Shown here piece by piece: positions 33,725 through 41,414 of a stretch of DNA of 64,000 bases (its first letter is position 1; every line of letters begins with the position of its first letter). The position numbers and the translations under genes are program-made. The stretch is from the NCBI GenBank assembly GCA_045660325.1, contig JAZRDO010000022.1, positions 1-64,000 of the forward strand. The letters run 5' to 3'. This stretch comes from SVTX01 sp045660325 (GTDB lineage Bacteria > Bacillota > Clostridia > Oscillospirales > CAG-272). Below the pieces are notes generated by a model. It was not told the origin of the DNA. It saw nothing but the letters and a program-made list of their open reading frames with translations, and did no database searches.

Positions 33725-34636
33725 TTATTTTACCATTACGACCTGATAAATTTCATTTTTGTGTACACCGCGGTCCTTTGCGGTCTTTTTTATCGCGTCG
33801 TTTTTGCTCATTCCCGAGTCTATGTAGTACTGAACGTGAGCTTCAATATCGAGCGAGAGGAGATTTATTTGCTCCTCATTTTTGATTTTAGACTTGTCGC
33901 AGCCCTCAATCACAAGAACGTATTCGCCGCGCGGGGCTTTTTCGGAATAATAATCGAGTGCGCCGTCAAGCGTAGTTCTCATAATATCCTCATTGAGCTT
34001 TGTCATTTCACGGCAAAGGGAAATTCTACGCTCGCCACCGAAAACCGTTTGCATATCGTTGAGTGTTGCGATAAGCTTGTGGGGAGCCTCGTGGAATATC
34101 ATTGTTCTATATTCGTATCTGAGCTCGTCGAGTCGCTCACGGCGTTCCTTTTTATCTGCCGAGAGGAAGCCCTCAAAGGTAAATCTACCCGTGGGAAGTC
34201 CCGAGAGGGTGAGAGCTAAAATTGCCGCGCACGCACCGGGGATCGAGGTTACGGGGATATTCTTTTCGGCACAGAGAGCGACGATATCTTCACCCGGATC
34301 GGAAATTGCGGGAGTGCCCGCGTCGGTTATAAGCGCACAGGATTCGCCTGCGAGAAGACGGTCGCATATCATATCTCCGTGCGTTCTCTTGTTGTGCTCA
34401 AAGTAGGAGACCATAGGCTTTGAAATGCCGAGATAACGGAGAAGTCGCATAGAATTTCTCGTATCCTCCGCGGCAATAAAGTCAACCTCGCTTAGCACCT
34501 TGATTGCGCGCGAGGATAGATCGGCAAGATTTCCTACGGGGGTTGCAACAAGATAGAGCGTGCCGCCCACTACCTTGTTTTTTTCCTCGGAGATTTCGGG
34601 GAGATTTATAATATCATCTGTGTTGGGATTTGACAT
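33725..34636 (-). CDS. rsmI: 16S rRNA (cytidine-1402-2'-O)-methyltransferase
   Basis: Methylates the 2'-OH of C1402 in the decoding centre of 16S rRNA using S-adenosylmethionine. It has 303 residues with the TP-methylase fold: LYLVATPVGNLADLSSRA, AAEDTRNSMRLL, ALITDAGTPAISDPG, GRFTFEGFL and FHEAPHKL are all diagnostic. Start 34636 is preferred over 34687 because GAAAGGAA precedes it and the conserved region begins soon after. A short acidic N-terminal tail (about 25 residues) before the domain is a mild extension. It diverges from an amidase gene. Confidence 0.95.
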   Translation of the reverse strand: MSNPNTDDIINLPEISEEKNKVVGGTLYLVATPVGNLADLSSRAIKVLSEVDFIAAEDTRNSMRLLRYLGISKPMVSYFEHNKRTHGDMICDRLLAGESCALITDAGTPAISDPGEDIVALCAEKNIPVTSIPGACAAILALTLSGLPTGRFTFEGFLSADKKERRERLDELRYEYRTMIFHEAPHKLIATLNDMQTVFGGERRISLCREMTKLNEDIMRTTLDGALDYYSEKAPRGEYVLVIEGCDKSKIKNEEQINLLSLDIEAHVQYYIDSGMSKNDAIKKTAKDRGVHKNEIYQVVMVK

Positions 34637-34728
34637 TGTGATTCCTTTCCGTGAATCGTACACTTGTGTATTGATCTTTGCATACAATGAAAGAGAAGAA
34701 ACATTTTGCCGTACGGCAGGGGGAAAAT

Positions 34729-35295
34729 ATGGCGATCAAGATCTATATAGACCAGGGACATAATCCGCAAAATCCTAACGCGGGAGCAGAGGGAAACGGC
34801 CTGCGCGAGCAGGATATTACCTACAGAGTTGGAACACTGTTAGCTGAGCTTCTGCGAAGAAGCGGAAATTACGACGTAAGACTCTCGCGAAACACACCGA
34901 ACGAGGTGCTGGGCTACTCGAATACGTCAAGCCTTCGCGAGCGGACTGATGATGCAAACTCTTGGGGCGCGGATTATTTTATAAGCATACATACGAACGC
35001 GTCGGATAATTCAAGCGCCTCGGGCGTTGAGGTATATGCATATTCTGCGTCGGGGCAGGGGTATTCGCTCGCAGAGGATATCGTTGATAACCTTGCAGAG
35101 AGCACGGGCTTGCAGAATCGCGGAGTAAAGCTCCGTCCTTCGCTTTACGTGCTACGTAAGACAAATATGCCTGCGGTGTTAGCCGAGATCGGATTTATAA
35201 CGAATCCTCGTGACGCCGCGCTTATGAGCGGATCTCCCGAGCTGTTTGCACGGGGAATTTATAACGGGATCGTTGAGCATACGGGACTTAATTAG
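34729..35295 (+). CDS. N-acetylmuramoyl-L-alanine amidase (Amidase_3), no signal peptide
   Basis: Zinc amidase cutting the lactyl-amide bond in peptidoglycan. It has 188 residues and is a bare catalytic domain: zinc ligands are His in DQGHNP, Glu in LREQD and His in SIHTNAS, with the catalytic Glu in AEIGFITN. No signal peptide is visible at the chosen start (ATG 34729 after AGGGGG) or in the longer frame to 34678, so export needs another route, or it may act in the mother cell or on lysis. The 3' end overlaps the convergent ligA by four bases. Confidence 0.88.
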   Translation: MAIKIYIDQGHNPQNPNAGAEGNGLREQDITYRVGTLLAELLRRSGNYDVRLSRNTPNEVLGYSNTSSLRERTDDANSWGADYFISIHTNASDNSSASGVEVYAYSASGQGYSLAEDIVDNLAESTGLQNRGVKLRPSLYVLRKTNMPAVLAEIGFITNPRDAALMSGSPELFARGIYNGIVEHTGLN

Positions 35296-37295
35296 CCTTC
35301 GATCATTCGGAGCAGCTCGGCTTCGTCAATGATTGCAACGCCGAGCTCCTGCGCCTTTGTAAGCTTGCTTCCTGCGGCCTCGCCCGCTACGACGTAGCTT
35401 GTTTTCTTTGAAACCGAGCCCGCGCATTTGCCGCCGAGGACCTTGATTTTGGCAGATGCCTCGTCACGACTCATTGTGGGAAGCGTGCCCGTGAGCACGA
35501 AGGTTAGACCTGCGAACTTGTCGGACGTGGGTGCGGCGGTTGATTCGCAAAGAACGCCTGCCGCCTTGAGTCTTTCGCAAAGCTCAATGTTTGCGGGATG
35601 CGAGAAGAAGTTCACAACGCACTGCGCGCTTATCTCGCCAAAATCCTCGATCGCAATAAGCTCCTCGAGAGTTGCGCTCATACACGCGTCGAGAGTGCGG
35701 AATTTCTGCGCTAAGGCAGCTGCAGCAACCTCTCCGATATTTCTTATACCGAGCGCGCAAATAAGACGCTCAAGTCCTGCGCTTTTGGATTTTTCTATTG
35801 AATTTATAAGATTGTTTGCGGATTTTTCGCCCATTCTCTCAAGTGATGCAATCTGATCCTGAGAGAGATAGTAGAGATCGGCGGGATTCTTTATAAGATC
35901 TGCCGAGATGAGCGCTTCGACGATCTGCGGACCGAGTCCGTCGATATCCATAGCACCCTTTGATGCGAAATGCTCAATTCCGCGGGAAAGCTGCGCGGGG
36001 CAGGCGGAATTCGTGCATCTTACTGCCGCCGCCTCGTCGGGATCGTAGAATACGGGCTCGCCGCAGGAGGGACAGTGAGTAGGCATATTGAAGTGAATTT
36101 CATTACCGTCGCGCTTGTTTGTTACCGCTCCCACCACCTCGGGAATGATATCTCCCGCCTTGCGAACGACAACTGTGTCGCCGAGCATAATATTACGCTC
36201 GCGGATAAACTCAAGGTTGTGAAGTGTCGCGCGGGAAACTGTCGTACCCGCAAGACGTACGGGGGAGAGCATTGCCGTAGGGGTCAACACTCCTGTTCTT
36301 CCAACCGCGATTGTTATATCAAGAAGCTTTGTTTCCTTTTCTTCGGGCGGGAATTTATACGCTACCGCCCACTTGGGTGTGTTTGTGCCCTCACCGAGAA
36401 TTTCGCGGTCGGAGAGCTTGTCCACCTTTACAACGACTCCGTCAATGTCGTAGGGAAGAGAATCGCGCAGGGAATTGATCTTTTCAATCTGCCCGATTAT
36501 CTCCTCGCCCGTATGAGCGACGCAGCGCATCTGTACTGTGGGGAAGCCGAGAGATTCGATTCTGTTGAGGGTTTCGGTATGGGATTTGGGCGCGCGGTTA
36601 TCTAAGTAAAGTGCGCCGTCCTGGAAATTGAATACGAAAATATCAAGTCCGCGGGATGCGGCAACCTGAGGGTCAAGCTGACGGAGAGAGCCTGCCGCCG
36701 CGTTTCTGGGGTTTGCCATAAGTGCCTTGCCTTCTGCTTCGCGCTTTGCATTGATGCGGTTGAATACCTCGCGGGGCATATACACCTCGCCGCGAACGTT
36801 TATATCAAGCGGCTCGGGAAGGCTTACGGGGATAGAAAAGATGGTTTTTATATTCTGCGTTACGTCTTCGCCTACGTTACCGTCGCCACGTGTCGCGCCG
36901 ACCTTGAGCACGCCGCCCTCGTAAATGAGAGAAACCGAGAGTCCGTCTATCTTGGGCTCAACCGAGAAGGCTACGTCGGGTATTTCAGCTCTTACCTTGT
37001 TTACGAAATCAAGAAGCTCGTCGTAAGAGAAAACGTCCGAGAGGGAGTCCATTCTTCTTGTGTGGACAACCTTTTCAAATTTGTCAAGAGGTGTGCCGCC
37101 GACTCTCTTCGTAGGGGAATCGGGGGAGTCAAATTCGGGGTATTCGCCTTCAAGTGACAAAAGCTCCGCATACATTTTGTCGTACTCGAAATCCGAGATC
37201 TCGGGCGCGTCGTATACGTAATAAAGCTTGGCGTGATAGGTAAGTGTCGCGCGAAGCTCGTCTATTCTGTTTTTGATCGTGATCTTGTCCTGCAT
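35292..37295 (-). CDS. ligA: NAD-dependent DNA ligase
   Basis: Seals nicks during replication and repair using NAD+. It has 667 residues with the full domain order: Ia, adenylation domain with Lys115 in PKIDG, OB fold, four-Cys zinc finger (CPSCG...CTNSACPAQ), helix-hairpin-helix region and C-terminal BRCT (about 590-667, GLTFVLTGTLPTMSRDEA). Start 37295 gives the standard N-terminus; its ribosome binding site (GTGGGG) is weak. Confidence 0.98.
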   Translation of the reverse strand: MQDKITIKNRIDELRATLTYHAKLYYVYDAPEISDFEYDKMYAELLSLEGEYPEFDSPDSPTKRVGGTPLDKFEKVVHTRRMDSLSDVFSYDELLDFVNKVRAEIPDVAFSVEPKIDGLSVSLIYEGGVLKVGATRGDGNVGEDVTQNIKTIFSIPVSLPEPLDINVRGEVYMPREVFNRINAKREAEGKALMANPRNAAAGSLRQLDPQVAASRGLDIFVFNFQDGALYLDNRAPKSHTETLNRIESLGFPTVQMRCVAHTGEEIIGQIEKINSLRDSLPYDIDGVVVKVDKLSDREILGEGTNTPKWAVAYKFPPEEKETKLLDITIAVGRTGVLTPTAMLSPVRLAGTTVSRATLHNLEFIRERNIMLGDTVVVRKAGDIIPEVVGAVTNKRDGNEIHFNMPTHCPSCGEPVFYDPDEAAAVRCTNSACPAQLSRGIEHFASKGAMDIDGLGPQIVEALISADLIKNPADLYYLSQDQIASLERMGEKSANNLINSIEKSKSAGLERLICALGIRNIGEVAAAALAQKFRTLDACMSATLEELIAIEDFGEISAQCVVNFFSHPANIELCERLKAAGVLCESTAAPTSDKFAGLTFVLTGTLPTMSRDEASAKIKVLGGKCAGSVSKKTSYVVAGEAAGSKLTKAQELGVAIIDEAELLRMIEG

Positions 37296-37328
37296 CTGTG
37301 TTACCCCACTTTATGCCAATATATAATA

Positions 37329-37357
37329 ATTATAACATATTTTTGACTTTTTTTCAA
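37329..37357 (-). promoter_or_regulatory. ligA promoter
   Basis: Minus-strand TTGAAA (complement of 37352-37357) and TATAAT (complement of 37329-37334), 17-base spacer. Confidence 0.75.
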
Positions 37358-37386
37358 TAGAAAACTCACTTTTATAGGCTTAATAC

Positions 37387-37415
37387 TTGATTTTTTTTAC
37401 AGATTGTTGTATAAT
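37387..37415 (+). promoter_or_regulatory. Flavodoxin gene promoter
   Basis: TTGATT at 37387-37392 and TATAAT at 37410-37415, 17-base spacer. It diverges from the ligA promoter. Confidence 0.75.
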
Positions 37416-37443
37416 TCAAGTAGTAATCTATATGGAGATAAAA

Positions 37444-37965
37444 ATGAATTTACTTATTGTATATACGACCAAAACGGGTACGGTTACGACCTGCCTTGAT
37501 ATACTTGAAAGGTATTTGCCGCAGGCAAGGGTTACTCGTTGCGACCTCGGTAAAGGCGCGCTTGTGCCACCGCTTGAGGACTTTGACTTTGTGCTTATCG
37601 GTTCTCCTGTAAGAATGGGCAAGATCAATAAAAAAATCAAAAGCTTTGTAAAGGAAAATCACGACAAGCTGCTTTCCCTGAAGGTCGGATATTTCTTGTG
37701 TCTTGGCTTTGTAGATCTTTTTGACGAGTATATGATAAAGAATTTTCCCGAGGAGCTTCGTCACAATGCCGCGGCTATCTGCTGCTTTGGCGGAGATATG
37801 AATCCCGATAAAAATAAGGGACTTGATAAGCTTATCGTAAAGATCGTCCGCGCGGACATTCAGGGCGGCGGAGATAACGGTCAACCGAGGGATGATATTT
37901 CGCTTCCCACGATAAACGAGGGAAATATAAGTCAGCTGGCTGAACTAATAAAGAATAATAGCTGA
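37444..37965 (+). CDS. Flavodoxin-domain protein (HemG/Flavodoxin_5-like)
   Basis: Predicted FMN-binding electron carrier of 173 residues. The phosphate loop is YTTKTGTVTTC near the N-terminus (T/S-x-T-x-N/G-T type), and GSPVRMGKINKKIKSF is typical of the protoporphyrinogen-oxidase-like flavodoxins. No haem genes are nearby, so a specific HemG role is not supported. Start 37444 follows GGAGA; the longer frame overlaps the promoter. Confidence 0.82.
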   Translation: MNLLIVYTTKTGTVTTCLDILERYLPQARVTRCDLGKGALVPPLEDFDFVLIGSPVRMGKINKKIKSFVKENHDKLLSLKVGYFLCLGFVDLFDEYMIKNFPEELRHNAAAICCFGGDMNPDKNKGLDKLIVKIVRADIQGGGDNGQPRDDISLPTINEGNISQLAELIKNNS

Positions 37966-37987
37966 TCATTCAGCTTACAGTAAATAG

Positions 37988-38018
37988 AAAAGACGGAGAT
38001 CACTCTCCGTCTTTTTTT
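37988..38018. terminator. Bidirectional terminator between flavodoxin and choloylglycine hydrolase genes
   Basis: AGACGGAGA/TCTCCGTCT stem, TCAC loop, with A4 before and T7 after. Confidence 0.9.
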
Positions 38019-38910
38019 AATTGAGATATTCAATGCTCTCCGTGTGCAGCATAGGAAAGGAGATAACTGAATCAAGCCCGAGATATTCCTTATCGACTCT
38101 TACCGCATGGATCTTACGACACTCGTAGGTCGTAAAGTAATAGGTCATATCCTCCGTATCCATACAGGCGGTATATACCGTTCGGAGCTGCTTTTCGTCG
38201 GCGCGGAATAGTCCGTGAGGCTGATTAACCGTACTGAAAATATGAAAAAGGCGTGATACCGAGGGGACCTTTTCCTTTGTGGGAAGCGTATGCCTTCTTG
38301 CGTTTACCGATCTTATAAATCTTGCGGAAGAGGACATATCTCCAAGCACGGGATCTCCGAATTTGTCAAGCACAAAGCATTGGGTAGGGAAGTCGGGCGC
38401 GTTTGTAAGCACACCGTGGGGGTTGTCGTATATCTTGAGTCCGTCCTCGCGGGATTCGATGACGTAGGCATCTTTTTTGTCCGCCAAAAGCCAATGTATG
38501 GAGGTTGCGGGAAGACTTTCGGAATAGCTGTCGGGTGTGATATTTACCTCGCGCAGAGCCCTTGCCGCCGCCTTTGCTGAATCAAAATTGCAAAGGATCC
38601 ACGGGATAAGCTCAAAGGAGGCGAGGTTGATCTTGCCGTCCACCTTGTCGTGATATACTGTAAGCTCGGGGAATCGGAGCGCCGCTACACAGAGCCCTTT
38701 TTCATTCATTCCGTCGTAGTAAAGCGGGGTGTTATCCGTTATATGAGCCGCTCCGATAATGGCGTAGTGATTATTGTTTTCCCCTTGATAAATAAAGGAA
38801 AACGGGAATTTTCGCGGAGTGATTGTAACATTCTCGTCGAGCGAGTAATCAAGATCAAGAGTTCTGCCGAAAAGATGAAAATTTGTCGTGTCGTTAATTG
38901 CGGTACACAT
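38017..38910 (-). CDS. Choloylglycine hydrolase / penicillin V acylase family (Ntn amidase)
   Basis: N-terminal-nucleophile hydrolase cleaving linear amides such as conjugated bile salts, penicillin V or acyl-homoserine lactones. It has 297 residues. Start 38910 is decided by AAAGGAG and because it places Cys at position 2, the catalytic nucleophile exposed after Met removal; a longer frame to 39003 would hide it. Conserved partners are Arg16 and Asp19 in GRTLDLD, Asn in YDGMNEKGL, Asn in VLTNAPDFP and Arg in SSSARFIRSV. Family members near 315-330 are common in gut bacteria. Bile-salt versus penicillin preference cannot be read with certainty. Confidence 0.9.
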   Translation of the reverse strand: MCTAINDTTNFHLFGRTLDLDYSLDENVTITPRKFPFSFIYQGENNNHYAIIGAAHITDNTPLYYDGMNEKGLCVAALRFPELTVYHDKVDGKINLASFELIPWILCNFDSAKAAARALREVNITPDSYSESLPATSIHWLLADKKDAYVIESREDGLKIYDNPHGVLTNAPDFPTQCFVLDKFGDPVLGDMSSSARFIRSVNARRHTLPTKEKVPSVSRLFHIFSTVNQPHGLFRADEKQLRTVYTACMDTEDMTYYFTTYECRKIHAVRVDKEYLGLDSVISFPMLHTESIEYLN

Positions 38911-39033
38911 AGCTTCTCCTTTGTTTTTTATTAATTGTTTGGCAGAATTTCTGCTCGTATTCATTAATTTTGAAATAGTCGAATTTTGATTTGGTGACGG
39001 CATAATTATAGTCCAAAAGATTTTAAAAAAGTC

Positions 39034-39062
39034 TTGACAAAAGGGTTTGCCTGTGTTATAAT
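39034..39062 (+). promoter_or_regulatory. tRNA-Lys promoter
   Basis: TTGACA at 39034-39039 and TATAAT at 39057-39062, 17-base spacer, both perfect. Confidence 0.88.
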
Positions 39063-39080
39063 ATCGTGGTAAGCCAATTT

Positions 39081-39156
39081 GACCCGCTAGCTCAGACGGT
39101 AGAGCACTTGACTTTTAATCAAGGGGTCCGGAGTTCGAGTCTCCGGCGGGTCACCA
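39081..39156 (+). tRNA. tRNA-Lys (TTT)
   Basis: Acceptor GACCCGC pairs with GCGGGTC, anticodon stem CTTGA/TCAAG encloses CTTTTAA with anticodon TTT, and CCA is encoded at 39154-39156. The T-arm is CCGGA-GTTCGAG-TCTCCGG. The 3' half is repeated twice downstream. Confidence 0.97.
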
Positions 39157-39158
39157 AA

Positions 39159-39194
39159 AAAGAAGAGAGCCATTTATGGCTCTCTTCTTTTTTC
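39159..39194 (+). terminator. Terminator after tRNA-Lys (repeat copy 1)
   Basis: GAAGAGAGCCA/TGGCTCTCTTC perfect stem, four-base loop, T6 tail. Confidence 0.9.
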
Positions 39195-39319
39195 GCTTAT
39201 TCGTTATGACTCAAACTCCCGCAAGACGATAGTCTTGCACACTTTGTGGTTCGATTACTTTTATATCAAAATACACTTTGCCGCAAAGTTAAGTTCAGAG
39301 TCTCCGGCGGGTCACCAAA

Positions 39320-39355
39320 AAGGAAAGCACCACGGACGTGGTGCTTTTCTTTTTC
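39320..39355 (+). terminator. Terminator in repeat copy 2
   Basis: GAAAGCACCAC/GTGGTGCTTTTC stem, GGAC loop and T-rich tail. Same position in the unit as the first, different sequence. Confidence 0.85.
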
Positions 39356-39481
39356 GCTTATTCGTTATGACTCGGACTCCCACAAACTCGTAGAGTTTGC
39401 ACGTTTTGCAGTTTAATTACTTAGATTTAAAATGCACTAAGCTGCAAAACTAAGTTCAGAGTCTCCGGCGGGTCACCAAAA

Positions 39482-39511
39482 AGAAAAGCACCGCATCAGC
39501 GGTGCTTTTTT
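39482..39511 (+). terminator. Terminator in repeat copy 3
   Basis: AAAAGCACCGC/GCGGTGCTTTT stem, ATCA loop and T6. It abuts the 3' end of the convergent ttcA-like gene and could serve it too. Confidence 0.88.
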
Positions 39512-39514
39512 CGT

Positions 39515-40282
39515 TTATTCGTTTTCTTCCGAATACTTCTTTATCCCCTGCATTCTGCTTATCTCGCGGAAGCCGTCGAGCTCTCCGCGGCAGATCGCTC
39601 CGAAGATACGGTAGCGGAGTCCCTTGTTCTCTCGTTCAAGCGAACGAAGAAGAGTTTTCATTTCCTCGCGCTCGGTGTTTTTATCCGCAGGGCATTTGGA
39701 TTCCACGACGGGAAGTTCATTTTTCTTTGCGAATTCCACAACGTCCTTTTCGGGCATATAGAGAAGGGGACGGATAACGCGCAGATCAACTCTTGAAAGG
39801 TAGGTAACGGGCGAGAAGCAACCGAGTCTACCCTCAAAAAAGAGATTTAACATAAAGGTCTCAACAACGTCATCAAAGTGATGACCGAGCGCAACCGTCG
39901 TGCAGCCAAGCTCCTTTGCGGCATTGTGAAGCGCGCCACGGCGCATCTTCGCGCAGAGGGAGCAGGGATTTGTCTCCTTGCGTACGTCGAATATAATTTT
40001 AGAAATTTCGGTAGGTATAATGTGGTAGGGAACGTCAAGCTTTTCGCAGAGCTCCTTTACGGGAGTGAAGTCCATACCACCCTCAAAGCCCATATCGATC
40101 GTGATCGCGATAAGCTCGAATTTTTTAGGGTAGAACCTGCGAAGATATGCAAGTGAGCAGAGAAGAGCCAAGGAATCCTTGCCACCCGAGATGCCCACGG
40201 CGATCTTGTCGCCCTCCTCGATCATATTGTAGTCGTCAACTCCACGTCGTGTGTAGCTGAGCATTCTTTTCATATTTTCCAT
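39515..40282 (-). CDS. TtcA/TilS-family tRNA-modifying ATP pyrophosphatase
   Basis: Adenylates a tRNA cytidine, most likely to allow thiolation (2-thiocytidine, TtcA branch). It has 255 residues: the PP-loop SGGKDS near residue 31, CSLCAKMRRGAL (a CxxC typical of iron-sulfur TtcA), and GHHFDDVVETFMLNLFFEGRL. TilS proteins lack the CxxC and carry extra C-terminal domains, so TtcA fits better. The gene follows the trmN6-like gene after 12 bases, suggesting a tRNA-modification operon. Start 40282 has AAAGGA upstream. Confidence 0.88.
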   Translation of the reverse strand: MENMKRMLSYTRRGVDDYNMIEEGDKIAVGISGGKDSLALLCSLAYLRRFYPKKFELIAITIDMGFEGGMDFTPVKELCEKLDVPYHIIPTEISKIIFDVRKETNPCSLCAKMRRGALHNAAKELGCTTVALGHHFDDVVETFMLNLFFEGRLGCFSPVTYLSRVDLRVIRPLLYMPEKDVVEFAKKNELPVVESKCPADKNTEREEMKTLLRSLERENKGLRYRIFGAICRGELDGFREISRMQGIKKYSEENE

Positions 40283-40294
40283 AAATTTTCCTTT

Positions 40295-41068
40295 TTATTC
40301 AAAGAATTTTGCAAACGAGCAGAAGTCGTAGATCGCCTTGGCATCGTCGCTTTGAATATTGTTAATATAGTCCTCGGCAGAGTTTGCAAGGAAGAGCGGA
40401 CGGGTAACCCTCATACCCGGATTGGCGCCTTTTATCGCTTCGGTAAGCACCATTGACGGCTCGGCTTTCGGGTGAGCGCAGACGAATATCTGTCGCTTAG
40501 GCTCAAGGTTATTTTCGCGCAGGGCTACCATCAAGTCCTCAAGCCTGTCGGGACGGAAAACGGTTAAGAACTTACCGCCGTGCTTTAAAATTCTCTTGGC
40601 GCACGCGCAAAAATCGTTGATCTCGCCGTAAACCTCGTGGCGCGCGATATACTTTTCGTCGTATGTATTGCGTTTGCCCGCGCCGTCCTTCATATAGGGG
40701 GGATTTGAGCAAACTACGTCAACCTCTTCGCCAAGAGTGATGGCTCTAAGCTCGCGCACGTCACAGCATACGGGGGAGATTATATCCGAAAAGCCGTTTT
40801 GCTCGGCATTCTTATCAATAAGGGAGGCGAAGCTCTCTTGAATCTCTACCGCGTATATTTTAGAAAATCTCTTTTTTTCGGCGCAAAGCAAGGGAATTAT
40901 TCCCGTGCCGCTTCCGAGGTCAGCCATAACCTTACCGCTTGAAATATAGGGGAGCGTTTGAGTAAAGGCGGAAAGCAAATATGCATCCGAGCCAAACGTC
41001 AGACCGTTCTTGTTTTGCGTTAGGGTAAGCCCTTCGTTAATTTTTATAGTAGTTTGATTATTTTCCAT
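40295..41068 (-). CDS. tRNA1(Val) (adenine-37-N6)-methyltransferase-like protein
   Basis: S-adenosylmethionine-dependent N6-adenine methyltransferase of the TrmN6/YfiC type, 257 residues. Motif I is MADLGSGTGIIPLL and motif IV is the catalytic NPPY (VCSNPPYMKDG). A C-terminal RVTRPLFL segment is also family-like. Adjacent to another tRNA-modification gene, which supports a tRNA target; other NPPY methyltransferases modify rRNA or protein. Confidence 0.85.
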   Translation of the reverse strand: MENNQTTIKINEGLTLTQNKNGLTFGSDAYLLSAFTQTLPYISSGKVMADLGSGTGIIPLLCAEKKRFSKIYAVEIQESFASLIDKNAEQNGFSDIISPVCCDVRELRAITLGEEVDVVCSNPPYMKDGAGKRNTYDEKYIARHEVYGEINDFCACAKRILKHGGKFLTVFRPDRLEDLMVALRENNLEPKRQIFVCAHPKAEPSMVLTEAIKGANPGMRVTRPLFLANSAEDYINNIQSDDAKAIYDFCSFAKFFE

Positions 41069-41100
41069 AACGTATCCTGATTTATTGAAATAAAACTAAT

Positions 41101-41129
41101 GCCTGGCGCTTCAATAGAAGAACCAGGCA
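41101..41129 (-). terminator. Hairpin downstream of the ferredoxin gene
   Basis: GCCTGG...CCAGGC with an inner CTTC/GAAG extension. On the minus strand it is followed by a T-rich but interrupted run, so termination is probably partial and the trmN6-like gene may be read through. Confidence 0.5.
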
Positions 41130-41155
41130 AAAGCTTTGTGGATGCTCGTCAGTAA

Positions 41156-41326
41156 TTAAGCCTGAACGGGAGCACCTACAGGGCATGTATCTGCGCATGT
41201 GCCGCAGTCGATGCATGTATCAGCGTTGATCTCGTACTTGCCGTCACCCTCTGTGATAGCCTCAACGGGACACTCAGCAGCGCAAGCGCCGCAAGCGATG
41301 CAATCGTCAGTAATCTTGAATGCCAT
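41156..41326 (-). CDS. 2[4Fe-4S] ferredoxin
   Basis: Small electron carrier of clostridial type, 56 residues. Two CX2CX2CX3CP motifs are visible: CIACGACAAECP and CIDCGTCADTCP. Start 41326 follows a strong GGAGGT site. Codons are restricted (GCT, ACA, TGC), fitting high expression. Likely partners are pyruvate:ferredoxin oxidoreductase or hydrogenase, neither in the window. Confidence 0.96.
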   Translation of the reverse strand: MAFKITDDCIACGACAAECPVEAITEGDGKYEINADTCIDCGTCADTCPVGAPVQA

Positions 41327-41362
41327 GATATAATACCTCCGTATTTTAATTTGTGCTCATAT

Positions 41363-41391
41363 ATTGTATCATACTTTTTTTATAATTTCAA
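41363..41391 (-). promoter_or_regulatory. Ferredoxin promoter
   Basis: Minus-strand TTGAAA (complement of 41386-41391) and TACAAT (complement of 41363-41368), 17-base spacer. Confidence 0.75.
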
Positions 41392-41414
41392 CAGTTTATA
41401 GAAAATTTTTGAAA

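Larger units (their letters stand above)
39137..39514 (+). repeat. 161-bp tandem unit repeating the tRNA-Lys 3' end, with hairpins
   Basis: The 358 bases after tRNA-Lys hold no gene. A 24-base block (GAGTCTCCGGCGGGTCACC then A5) that ends the tRNA recurs at 39298-39321 and 39459-39482, exactly 161 bases apart each time. Each copy is followed by a terminator hairpin and CGCTTATTCG-like sequence. Between copies lie two more hairpins whose stems differ in sequence but stay paired: 39221-39238 versus 39383-39399, and 39241-39249/39281-39289 versus 39403-39411/39442-39450. The downstream tRNA-like blocks lack D and anticodon arms, so they are not tRNAs. Confidence 0.85.

Noticed and set aside
34637..34687. 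Longer RsmI start at 34687
   Set aside because: No ribosome binding site, and it would extend to within about 40 bases of the divergent amidase start; GAAAGGAA supports 34636.
39298..39482. Two further tRNA-Lys genes
   Set aside because: Only the T-arm 3' strand, acceptor 3' strand and CCA are present; D-arm, anticodon arm and 5' acceptor strand are missing.
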